The notes beneath the pieces are model-generated. The model was not told the origin of the DNA and did not search any database. It saw only the letters and a program-made list of their open reading frames with translations. This document shows, one piece after another, positions 1-8,368 of a stretch of 38,289 nt of DNA (position 1 is its first letter; every line of letters begins with the position of its first letter). The DNA is from JAGOLU01 sp037138475. GTDB lineage: Bacteria > Patescibacteriota > Microgenomatia > UBA1406 > GWC2-37-13. The DNA is taken from positions 1 through 38,289 of the forward strand of contig JBAXII010000014.1 in assembly GCA_037138475.1 (NCBI GenBank), read 5' to 3'. A program made the position numbers and the translations under genes.

Positions 1-462
1 CCACAAAAAGAGAGGGTTGTACGCTGATCCAAGCTGACTCACCACCACCTGGCTCGCCGCAAACGCAACATTGTTACAGTGTGAAACAGCATAGTTTTCA
101 AATGTGTTTTTAGGATTGAGTCCAGACGCACGAGCCATGTCCTGCAAAGACGGCTCAAACTCCAGAAGTGGAGCCCCAACCTGTGCCTCTTTTTTTATCT
201 TTTGTTTTATCTTTTCATCTACCACATCTATGACGACGCTGCGCACCTCAACTCCAAGCGCGCGGGCTGACAGAGACAACAAATCGCGCTGTCTGTTTTG
301 AGCGATGGTCTTTACCCCGTTGTTTGGGCAGGCAAACGAAACAACTCCATCCACACAATCTCGCATTGTCATCTGGCGCAATGCAGAAGCCCAAACTTCA
401 CTTCCCACCATCTCACCCGTAAGGGTGTTGGTGAACGTGGACCAAGTGGATGAAGGGTTCAT
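1..462 (-). CDS. dnaA: Chromosomal replication initiator DnaA, N-terminal part (cut by window edge)
   Basis: Reading the minus strand from the ATG at 462-460 gives 154 codons open to the window edge. Residues 1 to about 75 look like DnaA domain I (interaction with helicase and DnaA itself). A short charged linker follows, then the start of the AAA+ domain: LNPKNTFENYAVSHCNN, and finally AYNPLFLW just before the expected Walker A, which lies outside the window. This matches the family signature L(N/D)PKYTFENFVVG...AYNPLF. DnaA binds 9-mer boxes at oriC and opens the duplex. The start codon lies at the edge of a 43-bp palindrome with two DnaA boxes, so autoregulation is likely. The gene diverges from comF. 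Identity is confident; the C-terminal DNA-binding domain cannot be checked. Confidence 0.93.
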   Translation of the reverse strand, partial: MNPSSTWSTFTNTLTGEMVGSEVWASALRQMTMRDCVDGVVSFACPNNGVKTIAQNRQRDLLSLSARALGVEVRSVVIDVVDEKIKQKIKKEAQVGAPLLEFEPSLQDMARASGLNPKNTFENYAVSHCNNVAFAASQVVVSQLGSAYNPLFLW

Positions 463-503
463 GTTTATTATTTGTGGATAACTTATCCACAAATAATAAA
501 CAT
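461..503. promoter_or_regulatory. 43-bp palindrome with two inverted DnaA boxes
   Basis: Two perfect 21-nt arms (461-481 and 483-503) surround one central base. Each arm contains a consensus DnaA box: TGTGGATAA at 473-481 and TTATCCACA at 483-491, head to head. The outer arm sequence ATGTTTATTATT is AT-rich, like an unwinding element. The palindrome abuts the dnaA start codon and fills most of the dnaA-comF gap, so it could be an autoregulatory operator, part of oriC, or both. I saw no further consensus boxes in the first 2 kb. Confidence 0.8.
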
Positions 504-539
504 TTTAATTTGCATTGCAACTGGAGTAAAGTATGTCTC

Positions 540-1232
540 TTGGGATCATTCACTCATTTTATTTCAAGCCACATATTTCCTCCCCGCTGTGCAGGGTGTG
601 GTTTGTTGGGCGAAACTCTTTGTGGACGATGCATATTTAAGATCCAACTGCCCCACCAAACCCACTGTCCACGGTGTGGTCAAGGAGGCACATTTCCACA
701 CCCGTGTCCTTGTGACAAGAGAAACATCCCGCTCACCTCACTTTTCTCACTCGGCCCCACGCTCCGAACTGTTTTGCATAGGACAAAATATCAAAACAAC
801 CCCGGTTTGCTCAAAGAAATACTGGTAAACCCTGGCAACCAACAAATTCAGACACTTGCTTTTCTAGCTCAGCACAAAAATGCACTGGTCGTTCCCGTGC
901 CACTTCACCAGAAAAAATTCCTTGAGAGAGGCTACAACGTGCCCACCTTACTGGCCCAAACACTAGCGGGAATGCTGTCGCTTGAGGTGGGAAATATCCT
1001 CGAGAGAGTGGTAGAAACCAAAGCGCAGGCAAAAATACAGGACGCACATCAACGAGAGGGGAACCTGGTGGGGGCCTTTCGGCTCATAGTTGGTCACGAG
1101 AAGAAAAAACACGTGATACTGGTTGACGATGTGATCACGTCTGGCGCCACCATAGAAGCCGCCGCCAAACCACTCAAAAAAGCAGGATATGGACCAGTTT
1201 GGGGCTTTTCTCTCGCGCAAGAAGAGTGGTAG
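540..1232 (+). CDS. comF: ComF family phosphoribosyltransferase-like protein
   Basis: ComF/GntX proteins combine an N-terminal zinc-binding motif with a PRTase fold and support DNA uptake for transformation, probably at the cytoplasmic side. The N-terminus shows FPPRCAGCG, then LCGRC and HCPRCG, the expected cysteine pairs. The C-terminal half has VPVPLHQKKFLERGYN and the PRPP-binding loop VILVDDVITSGAT. The frame stays open up to an ATG at 450, but that start would lie inside dnaA and translate the DnaA-box palindrome. I prefer the TTG at 540, which puts the Cys motif about 14 residues from the N-terminus as in relatives and has GGAG at 523-526. This gives about 230 aa, a normal size. ComF beside a T4P cluster is compatible with natural competence. 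Confidence 0.88.
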   Translation: MGSFTHFISSHIFPPRCAGCGLLGETLCGRCIFKIQLPHQTHCPRCGQGGTFPHPCPCDKRNIPLTSLFSLGPTLRTVLHRTKYQNNPGLLKEILVNPGNQQIQTLAFLAQHKNALVVPVPLHQKKFLERGYNVPTLLAQTLAGMLSLEVGNILERVVETKAQAKIQDAHQREGNLVGAFRLIVGHEKKKHVILVDDVITSGATIEAAAKPLKKAGYGPVWGFSLAQEEW

Positions 1233-1560
1233 GGTGGTTGGAATTTCAGAGCCCAGCCCGTTATCATCGGCGATTTGTTCTTGTGTCACAACTACAGCAG
1301 CCAACTGCACCAGCGACAGAGTGAGAGTCCTTCGGGCGGATCAATAATCAACGTTGTCAGTTGCAGAATGGACGTTCACCATGCGCGTCATCTTGAGCGT
1401 AGCGTAAGCGGAGTCGAAAGATCCCAAGCACACATGTGTATAAGATTCTTCTCCCGCCGCGGCGGGATCAGAATGACTAGTGGAGATTTTTCTCTAAATT
1501 AGTCGATTGGCACAATGGCCACCCATTGCCTTCCCCCAAACACGTGATATACTATAAGCC
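1233..1560. repeat. Intergenic stretch with two palindromic repeat types
   Basis: I see no credible gene here. At 1386-1423 is a TCATCTTGAGCGTAGC...AGTCGAAAGATC element of the kind scattered between genes in many bacterial genomes. At 1445-1474 the perfect palindrome CCCGCCGCGGCGGG (1453-1466) is framed by inverted ATTCT/AGAAT. It belongs with the GGAT/GATGAC palindromes found further along the window, and may double as a transcription terminator for comF. Confidence 0.6.
1545..1553 (+). promoter_or_regulatory. Extended -10 promoter for the 1561 gene
   Basis: TGaTATACT is an extended -10. It ends 7 nt before the ATG at 1561, so transcription should begin at or next to the start codon. A TTGCCT at 1526-1531 lies 16 nt upstream as a partial -35. 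Confidence 0.6.
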
Positions 1561-1953
1561 ATGGAACAGTTTAATCGCGCGCTCACCTTCATTTTCATAC
1601 TCATATTTGCCTTTGGAGTAGCATTCTTTATTTTTTACAGACTCGGACTTTTTCAAAAGATATTTCCCCAAGTAAAAATGTCTCTTCCCGCCTTTTTTTC
1701 TGGCACCGCACCAACCCCAACCATGACCCCAACCATGACTCCCACCCCAACACCTACCAATGAAGTGGTAGAACAAGAAAGCACTCCTACCCCCGAGCCT
1801 ACCACCGCAGCACAAACACAGACCCCCTCGAGATATCCAACCATCACAACTCCTCGCGCACCGCAAATCCCCGGAACCGGTTCTCCAACCATCCTACTTC
1901 CCATTCTTGGATCTCTTTTTGGCACCGGACTACTCTTTCGTAGAAAATCCTAA
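1561..1953 (+). CDS. Small surface protein with Thr-Pro linker and sortase-type C-terminus
   Basis: This 130-aa protein has a hydrophobic N-terminal segment (about residues 8-27, signal peptide or anchor). A Thr/Pro-rich linker follows (about 50-100, PTPTMTPTMTPTPTPT). The C-terminus is laid out like a cell-wall sorting signal: IPGTG at 103-107, a hydrophobic stretch 109-125, and the basic tail RRKS. IPGTG differs from LPxTG only in the first residue. A sortase is encoded in the same window at 22973-23557, so this is a plausible substrate. No enzymatic domain is visible; it may be a stalk or spacer. It lies just upstream of pilB with its own promoter. The gene is probably real; its function is unknown. 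Confidence 0.7.
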   Translation: MEQFNRALTFIFILIFAFGVAFFIFYRLGLFQKIFPQVKMSLPAFFSGTAPTPTMTPTMTPTPTPTNEVVEQESTPTPEPTTAAQTQTPSRYPTITTPRAPQIPGTGSPTILLPILGSLFGTGLLFRRKS

Positions 1954-2022
1954 AAGGGCCCAAGACCAATCTGAATCATTCCACTTCTTTCTACTCCAGA
2001 CCTGTACAAGCAGCCTCTTTTT

Positions 2023-2031
2023 TGGTACAGT
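2023..2031 (+). promoter_or_regulatory. Extended -10 promoter for pilB and the pilus operon
   Basis: TGgTACAGT ends 6 nt before the pilB ATG at 2038. TGTACA at 2003-2008 is spaced 17 nt upstream as a partial -35. No Shine-Dalgarno sequence precedes pilB, consistent with a leaderless transcript. Confidence 0.6.
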
Positions 2032-2037
2032 GTTCGC

Positions 2038-3723
2038 ATGATAAAGATAGATGAAGCAAAGTTCGGAGAGCTCTTGGTTGCGGGCGGTCTTTTGACCCCA
2101 GAAACACTCGGTGAAATCAGCACCGTTGCACAGTCTTCGGGTATGCGGATCTACGATATTTTGACAGAGAGAAAAGTGTTTGATGACGCGGTGATGGGGC
2201 AGCTTGTGGCCGCACACTACAAGGTGCCTTTTGTCGACTTGAGACAACTCGCCATTCAAGACAACCTACTCCACGTCGTGCCAGAGCGCGTAGCAAAGAA
2301 AAAGAGGTGTTTGGTGTTTGAGAGAACCGGCAATAAAATCAAGTTTGCCACAGAAGATCCTGAAGACACACAAACCCAAGATCTCATACGTGTAAAAACT
2401 GGGGGGGAACTAGAGGTGTATTACACGACCCCCTTGAGCATAAGCCGTGCCCTCAACACGTTTAAGACTGACATAAAAAAGGCATTTCAAGATCTCTCAG
2501 ATGAGGCAGAAAAAAAAGGAGACACGGGAGAAAGTGGAGAGTCTGCGCCCATCTCAGAACTCGTAGATGTGCTCTTTGAAAATGCATACAAAGAAAATGC
2601 GTCTGACATACACCTGGAGCCCCAAGACAACCAGGCCATCATCCGACACCGCATTGACGGCATTCTTCACGATGTTATCACAATCCAAAAGTCTATACAA
2701 GAGCGCATCATGTCGAGGCTAAAGGTGCTCGCGCTTCTGCGAACTGACGAACACCTTGCGGCACAAGACGGAAAAATTCGCGCTCAAATCAGCGGCCAAC
2801 CAGTCGACATCCGTCTCTCCATACTCCCGGTGGTGGACGGTGAAAAGGCGGTCATGCGCGTGCTCTCGACCCACGGAAAACCCCTCACTCTCGAGGACCT
2901 GGGCATGTCAACCAAAGACTTTGAGCGCGTAAAAAGTGCCTTTAGCCGGCCATTTGGAATGGTGCTCACCACCGGACCTACCGGATCGGGAAAATCCACC
3001 TCGATTTATGCGGTACTTCGCATCCTAAACACCAGAGACGTAAACATCACCACGATCGAAGACCCGGTAGAGTACCGCATCAAAGGAGTAAACCAGATTA
3101 ACGTCAACGCGAAAACGGGGCTCACCTTTGCATCGGGGCTTCGCTCCATCCTTCGTCAAGACCCAAACATCGTGTCGGTGGGAGAAATCCGCGATGGAGA
3201 AACTGCAAATATCGCCGTAAACGCCGCACTTACCGGGCACCTGGTGCTTTCCACCCTCCACACAAATAACGCATCCACCTCCATGTTGCGTCTCGTAGAT
3301 ATGAAGGTAGAGCCATTTCTCGTAGCATCCACCGTAAACATCATCATCGCACAACGCCTCGTGAGACGGATTTGTAAAGACTGCAAGGTCGTCGCAACCA
3401 CACCGCGAGAACACCTCAGTGGTTTGTTTGGCGAGGAGTGGGTGAAGAAGTATGCCCAGGACGCACCCGAAATCCAAACCTACAAAGGCCAGGGGTGCAA
3501 GATGTGTGGTCAAACGGGATACGTGGGAAGATTGGGTCTTTTTGAAACCCTTGTCATGTCCCCAAAGATTCGTGAGCTCACAATTCAAAAAGAAAGCGCT
3601 GATTTGGTTGACAAGGTTGCCATGGAGGAAGGTATGACCCCCATGAGCATAGACGGCCTGGAAAAAATACTTCAAGGACTCACCACGATCGAAGAGGTTG
3701 GTAGAGTAACTAAAACAGAATAA
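2038..3723 (+). CDS. pilB: Type IV pilus assembly ATPase PilB (GspE family)
   Basis: A cytoplasmic hexameric ATPase that drives pilin polymerisation. The 561 aa match the usual PilB/GspE length. Residues about 1-145 form the MshEN/GspE N-terminal domain. From about 170 comes the secretion ATPase core (ELVDVLFENAYKENASDIHLEP). Walker A is GPTGSGKST at 313-321; the Asp-box/Walker B is DPNIVSVGEIRD at 375-386, followed by the His box TGHLVLSTLHTN. A four-cysteine zinc site typical of PilB/GspE is present: C446xxC449 and C487xxC490. It is 17 nt from pilC, evidently co-transcribed. PilT, which retracts pili, lacks this zinc module and the long N-domain, so this is the extension motor. No pilT, pilD or pilQ is seen in the window. 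Confidence 0.97.
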   Translation: MIKIDEAKFGELLVAGGLLTPETLGEISTVAQSSGMRIYDILTERKVFDDAVMGQLVAAHYKVPFVDLRQLAIQDNLLHVVPERVAKKKRCLVFERTGNKIKFATEDPEDTQTQDLIRVKTGGELEVYYTTPLSISRALNTFKTDIKKAFQDLSDEAEKKGDTGESGESAPISELVDVLFENAYKENASDIHLEPQDNQAIIRHRIDGILHDVITIQKSIQERIMSRLKVLALLRTDEHLAAQDGKIRAQISGQPVDIRLSILPVVDGEKAVMRVLSTHGKPLTLEDLGMSTKDFERVKSAFSRPFGMVLTTGPTGSGKSTSIYAVLRILNTRDVNITTIEDPVEYRIKGVNQINVNAKTGLTFASGLRSILRQDPNIVSVGEIRDGETANIAVNAALTGHLVLSTLHTNNASTSMLRLVDMKVEPFLVASTVNIIIAQRLVRRICKDCKVVATTPREHLSGLFGEEWVKKYAQDAPEIQTYKGQGCKMCGQTGYVGRLGLFETLVMSPKIRELTIQKESADLVDKVAMEEGMTPMSIDGLEKILQGLTTIEEVGRVTKTE

Positions 3724-3740
3724 CCCCCAATATTTAACTT

Positions 3741-4814
3741 ATGGCAACGAAGCCGGTTTCCTTTAACCCACAAAAAATCAGCCTGGCCAACGACGACAAG
3801 CTCTCCCTTTTGAGCAATATAGTCACTATGCTCAAGGCCGGCATACCCATCACCGAGGCTGTGGAGTCGCTCCAAGAGGACGCCACTGGTAACCTCCTCC
3901 TCATCCTCACCCAGCTCAAAACAGACCTCGAGCAAGGCAAACAAATAAACGAGAGCTTTGCACAACTCACCCGCGTGTTTGACAAGGTGAGCGTCAACAT
4001 TGTAAAAGCTGCAGAAGAATCTGGCACCCTGGAGAAGGTCCTTGATGACATGAAACAAACCATGATCAAAGACTCAGAGTTTAAGGATAAGATAAAAGCA
4101 GCTCTTATCTATCCACTTTTCGTATTTATTGTTTTTTCATTTGTGCTTGTGGGAATGCTCTTTTTCATTGTGCCCAAAATTGGAACCGTGTTCAAATCAC
4201 TCACCATGCCCCTTCCACTCCCTACAAAAATACTCATCGCCACATCTGACTTGTTGGTCAACTACACCAGCGCGATAGTGATTGGCTTTTCGATATTGGT
4301 CGCAATATTTATTTGGCTTGCAAAAACACAGAAAGCACTCCTCCTCAACGCATTTTTTAATATTCCCGGCATATCACCCATCGCACGAGACATAGATCTA
4401 ACAAGGTTTACCAGAACCATGGCGCTTCTCATGTCATCCGGTATTCCCATCACATCTGCACTAGAGCTCACCATGGATGTGGTGGTAAAGTCACAAATCA
4501 AAGAGTCAATTAGCGACGCATACCAATCGGTTATGCAGGGTGGTAGGTTGTCTCAGGGACTCAACAAGAGGGGTAAGTTTTTCCCCGGTATCTTAAAAAA
4601 AATGATTGAAGTGGGAGAAAAGTCTGGCACGCTCGACAAATCCCTTCAAGACGCATCAGAATTTCTCGACTACCAAACGAGCAAGAAAATAAAAACGGTG
4701 ACCACGCTCCTTGAGCCTGTCATGCTCGTGGGTGTTGCAGGCTTAGTAGGAGGTATGATGATGGCCATCGTCGCACCAATCTATGGACTGATTGGGTCGA
4801 TAGGAACAAAGTAA
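3741..4814 (+). CDS. pilC: Type IV pilus inner-membrane platform protein PilC (GspF family)
   Basis: PilC/GspF is the polytopic platform that couples the PilB motor to pilin insertion. The 357 aa contain two GspF repeats. The first starts near residue 20 (LSLLSNIVTMLKAGIPITEAVESL) and the second near 220 (LTRFTRTMALLMSSGIPITSALEL). Each carries the typical M(L/M)xxGIPI motif and an E(x)SGTL turn (EESGTLEKVL; EKSGTLDKSL). Membrane segments lie at about 125-150, 165-195 and 325-350. The family usually has about 400 aa with an N-terminal extension; this is a compact version, as in other CPR genomes. It follows pilB directly without a visible Shine-Dalgarno sequence. Confidence 0.96.
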   Translation: MATKPVSFNPQKISLANDDKLSLLSNIVTMLKAGIPITEAVESLQEDATGNLLLILTQLKTDLEQGKQINESFAQLTRVFDKVSVNIVKAAEESGTLEKVLDDMKQTMIKDSEFKDKIKAALIYPLFVFIVFSFVLVGMLFFIVPKIGTVFKSLTMPLPLPTKILIATSDLLVNYTSAIVIGFSILVAIFIWLAKTQKALLLNAFFNIPGISPIARDIDLTRFTRTMALLMSSGIPITSALELTMDVVVKSQIKESISDAYQSVMQGGRLSQGLNKRGKFFPGILKKMIEVGEKSGTLDKSLQDASEFLDYQTSKKIKTVTTLLEPVMLVGVAGLVGGMMMAIVAPIYGLIGSIGTK

Positions 4815-4847
4815 AGCGCCTTGTATTAGAATCAAATATATGTCACT

Positions 4848-6620
4848 ATGAATACTATGAAACAATTCAAATCACTTCTTTTTGTAGTAGGCGCACTGGT
4901 CTTTTCGACAGCTACACATGCCCAGCCTAACCCCTACTTTAAAGTAGTGCCTACAGATGGAGGCAGGTCAGTCCGCATTGTGCCTGCGCAGGCTGAGCAT
5001 TCGGCCTGTGTGCACGCCACACTGACGGGGATCACTGGCGCAACCTTATCTACTGCATTTGAACACCCAATATCTACCCTTCCCACCTATCTTGTTATGT
5101 GTTATGGCACGGGCGTGGGGAGAGTTTGTTCTACAGGAACCACTGGGGGCGACATGAAGCTCTATGGGCGTGACAACTCCGCAGGAGTGAAAGCAACCAC
5201 CTTTACCAACCCGCTTCCTCCTGGTACCCCTGTAGATGGCATCACCTGGGTCGCGCCACCTCACGTTACCGCACGATTCTCATTTATCAACTTCTTAGAT
5301 CAAGCCATAGTGCAAGGAAACACCAACAACAACTCGCTCAAGATAGGCTCGCAAGTTTTTGCACCAAGCTCCAACTGTAGATCTGTCGCAACTGATCCCT
5401 ATGGAGTGGTGTTTGACAACACCTCGCTTGAACCCGTTGCGGGCGCCGAGGTGAGACTCCTACGCCAGAGAGATAAGGGCGAGTTTACACTCTATGACAA
5501 ATCCGAAAAAGTAAGTGGAAACCTGATAAACCCCCAAGCCGTTGGTGCAGACGGACTATTTAACTTTGTAGTGGATCCTGGCACCTACAAACTAGAGATA
5601 TCCAATCTACCCGTAGTTTCAGACACCACAAAGCACAACCCCAAAGCCTCCCGTGTGTATACCGATCTTTACCATGGGGAATCGTTTATAGAGGATGGCG
5701 TGATAAAGCACTTTAACATCCCCGTGACCGCAAACCCCGCCACAATCGCAGCCCAACAATCCAAACTCGTGACCTACTCCTATACCATAGACAGACCCAC
5801 TAGCTCCATCCTCTTTGAAGGACGTGCTTCCCATCCCTTGACTACAGTGGAGAGCTATACCTATCTCACCAGCAACACCACTCCCAACCCTCTCCCCGTA
5901 CGAGAAGTATCCATAGATACCCAACAAGCAGACACGGGAGGAGTATTCACGATCAAGCTCCCCCTCGCCAGTATCCCCACCAGTGAATCCTTTGGACTCC
6001 TGAAGCTTACCAAAAAGAACATTGCGGATCTTGCATCCTCCGGACGAAAGACCGGACTCACCACCGTCAGTGCAGAAGACGTATCCTATATCACCCTCAA
6101 TCCCATCCCTGAGAAGATAGAAGGATATCTCACTGATAAATCAGGTACCCCCCTCAAAAACATGAGAGTAGATATCCTCCTCCCCTATGCAGATACTCCC
6201 TACCTTTCCACCACCACAGACTCCACAGGATTCCTGCAGATCCCCGGATCATATCTCCCTTCAGAACCATTCACCCTCAAATCCCCAGATACCCAAACTA
6301 CTTGGACCACCAGTGAGTTCCTGGCAGGGAATACAGGGTTTTATGAGGTGGAAGGGAAAGAGTTGGTGAAACCACTATCCATCATCACCGAAGCAGCAAA
6401 TAGCACCACTGGTGGCGTGATGGAAAAACAGACCAATAAAACTCAAATCACCCCCCCGACCACCACCCAGAATATGTTAAACACCACAACCCAAGCTGTG
6501 GAGCAAGGGAAAAGAATGGTTCTCACGAGATATCTCATATTTATACTAGCCCTCATGGTCCTATTGGTGTTGTTTGTCTTTGTGTATCTTCGACAGAAGA
6601 CTACAGGGGAGCATCCGTGA
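4848..6620 (+). CDS. Secreted, C-terminally membrane-anchored protein with carboxypeptidase-regulatory-like domains
   Basis: The 590-aa protein has a clear signal peptide (residues 1-25, ending THA before QPNPYFK) and a C-terminal membrane helix (about 562-583, LIFILALMVLLVLFVFVYL) with a short charged tail, so it is displayed outside on a membrane anchor. The extracellular part contains two CarboxypepD_reg-like beta-sandwich segments, near 183 (GVVFDNTSLEPVAGAEVRLL) and near 421 (IEGYLTDKSGTPLKNMRVDI). The N-terminal third, with several cysteines, is unassigned; about 30 residues before the helix are Thr/Gln-rich. Such domains occur in adhesins and structural surface proteins. Lying between pilC and the minor pilins, it may be a pilus-associated envelope component. 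A second in-frame ATG at 4857 could be the true start. Confidence 0.75.
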   Translation: MNTMKQFKSLLFVVGALVFSTATHAQPNPYFKVVPTDGGRSVRIVPAQAEHSACVHATLTGITGATLSTAFEHPISTLPTYLVMCYGTGVGRVCSTGTTGGDMKLYGRDNSAGVKATTFTNPLPPGTPVDGITWVAPPHVTARFSFINFLDQAIVQGNTNNNSLKIGSQVFAPSSNCRSVATDPYGVVFDNTSLEPVAGAEVRLLRQRDKGEFTLYDKSEKVSGNLINPQAVGADGLFNFVVDPGTYKLEISNLPVVSDTTKHNPKASRVYTDLYHGESFIEDGVIKHFNIPVTANPATIAAQQSKLVTYSYTIDRPTSSILFEGRASHPLTTVESYTYLTSNTTPNPLPVREVSIDTQQADTGGVFTIKLPLASIPTSESFGLLKLTKKNIADLASSGRKTGLTTVSAEDVSYITLNPIPEKIEGYLTDKSGTPLKNMRVDILLPYADTPYLSTTTDSTGFLQIPGSYLPSEPFTLKSPDTQTTWTTSEFLAGNTGFYEVEGKELVKPLSIITEAANSTTGGVMEKQTNKTQITPPTTTQNMLNTTTQAVEQGKRMVLTRYLIFILALMVLLVLFVFVYLRQKTTGEHP

Positions 6621-6676
6621 AAAAAATGAGCAACCACTTTGGGTCTCACTACCTACTATGATACACTGTGCCCTAC

Positions 6677-8368
6677 ATGGTACTAGCTCAAAAACCTCTT
6701 ACAAAATGGGGGGAATCACTCATCGAAATCATTCTTGCCATCGCCATCTTTGGACTCATACTTCCCACCCTCATATTTGCCATTGGGAGTCTTGGCACTG
6801 CAGAACCCCGCAGAGCCCTAAAGTTTAATGCTGCCAATCTATCCGAGGAAGCAAAGACCGTGCTCCAACAAATGGCAAATGACAACTGGAACAACATCCA
6901 AACAAACGGAACATACACACTCTCCAGCTCAAATGGTGTGTGGAGCCTAGCTGCAGTGGGTGCTCAGCCATACCCAACCACCGTTGATGGATGGACGCGC
7001 ACCGTGACCATCGCAAATGCCACAAGAGATGCACAGGGAAACCTGATCCCGGCGGGGAACGGAGTTGTAACAGAAGGAGCAATGAAACTAGTAACCATCA
7101 CGGTTGCTGGAACAGGACCATTTCCCTCAGAGACAGCCACCGTACTGCTTTCTCGCCATCAAAATCTTCAACTTCTCACCTATTCGACCGCGGACGAATT
7201 TGCAGCTGGTGGTCCAACTCAGCGGGGAGCAGTGATCAACCCCCCAGACACAAGCACTGGAGAAGACGGCTCAATAACAGTGTCGAGCGAACCACCCACC
7301 AAACCAACCTCTCTGGTTTCGTGGTGGACCATGGATAGGTACACTACTAGCACCGCAGGAGATACAAACTGGATAGAGGACAGTGGCTCGGGAGGCAACA
7401 CCGCGAGCGTATATCCACTCTATGGTACCGCACCAACCCTCACCAACTCTCGCTATAGCAAGGCAATCTCACTCAACGGAACCACGCAATATCTTAGTAT
7501 TTTACAATCAAGCGGACTCACACTAGCCAGCAGCATGTCTTGGGAATATGTGGCAAAACCAACCGCTGCATCAATCAGGCCCGTGATCCAGTGGGTTAAT
7601 ATTGGGTTGACCCCCACCCCTACCATAGGTGCAGAAGGGTGGCTTTTTCAATCAGGAAACAATATTTATTCAAAAATTTTAGCTGGAGGAACCGCGGTGA
7701 GCACCACACTCACGGCGCCCTCAACCACCAAATACAACCATGTGGTTATGACTTATGATAAAACCACAGGAAACATCCGTCACTACTTAGACGGCGTACT
7801 ACAAGCCACACCCACACCACTCCCCACCTTTGTGCCTGACACGGCCCTACCACTTAGGATCGGGTTTGGAACGAGCAGTTACTTTACTGGACTCATAGAC
7901 GACGTAGCTGTTTACAGCGCCGCGCTTTCTGACGAAGAGGTTACCACTAGTCTGTATGGAACATACACCTCGCTCGTGAAAGATTTTGGATCATCGCTTC
8001 AATCTCTCAAGATATCCGCCGATGTCACCATCCCCACAAACACAAACATAAAGATTCGTGTTGCTATGAGAAATGCCGACCCCACCGGCTCATGTCCAAC
8101 CGCCGAGAGTGCATATACATTTGTAGGACCTGCGGGTGACGGTGCTGCAACGGACTTTTTCACAGCCTCGGGCGGATCTATATCCGGCACATTCTATTCT
8201 CCCGCCAGCACCCCAACACCGGTACCTACCGCAGGTGCCGTCGTGGCCTACTTCACCAACCCTGCACGGTGTCTCAGATATAAGGTATATCTTATGAGTA
8301 TGAATGACTATGCAACAGTAGCAACACGACCAAAACTAAACTCCATCCAGTTTGTATACGCACTATGA
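6677..8368 (+). CDS. PilV-like prepilin with LamG domain
   Basis: The N-terminus shows a class III prepilin signal, KWG then ESLIEIILAIAIFGLIL: cleavage after Gly, Glu at mature position 5, and a helix for the pilus core. After a pilin-like region (to about residue 180) comes a laminin-G/concanavalin-like jelly roll (numbering from 6668, about 216-430; SWWTMDRYT... GLIDDVAVYSAALSDEEV). A C-terminal beta domain of about 130 aa with C476 and C535 ends the protein. LamG domains commonly bind sugars or proteins, so this is a candidate tip adhesin. The frame is also open from GTG at 6668, but that codon touches a possible -10 (TGaTACACT, 6659-6667), so I choose ATG 6677. The stop overlaps the next start by 4 nt. 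Confidence 0.85.
   Translation: MVLAQKPLTKWGESLIEIILAIAIFGLILPTLIFAIGSLGTAEPRRALKFNAANLSEEAKTVLQQMANDNWNNIQTNGTYTLSSSNGVWSLAAVGAQPYPTTVDGWTRTVTIANATRDAQGNLIPAGNGVVTEGAMKLVTITVAGTGPFPSETATVLLSRHQNLQLLTYSTADEFAAGGPTQRGAVINPPDTSTGEDGSITVSSEPPTKPTSLVSWWTMDRYTTSTAGDTNWIEDSGSGGNTASVYPLYGTAPTLTNSRYSKAISLNGTTQYLSILQSSGLTLASSMSWEYVAKPTAASIRPVIQWVNIGLTPTPTIGAEGWLFQSGNNIYSKILAGGTAVSTTLTAPSTTKYNHVVMTYDKTTGNIRHYLDGVLQATPTPLPTFVPDTALPLRIGFGTSSYFTGLIDDVAVYSAALSDEEVTTSLYGTYTSLVKDFGSSLQSLKISADVTIPTNTNIKIRVAMRNADPTGSCPTAESAYTFVGPAGDGAATDFFTASGGSISGTFYSPASTPTPVPTAGAVVAYFTNPARCLRYKVYLMSMNDYATVATRPKLNSIQFVYAL

Noticed and set aside
3025..3675. 216-aa open frame antisense to pilB
   Set aside because: Lies wholly inside pilB, Cys/His/Gly-rich without any recognisable domain; a shadow of codon bias.
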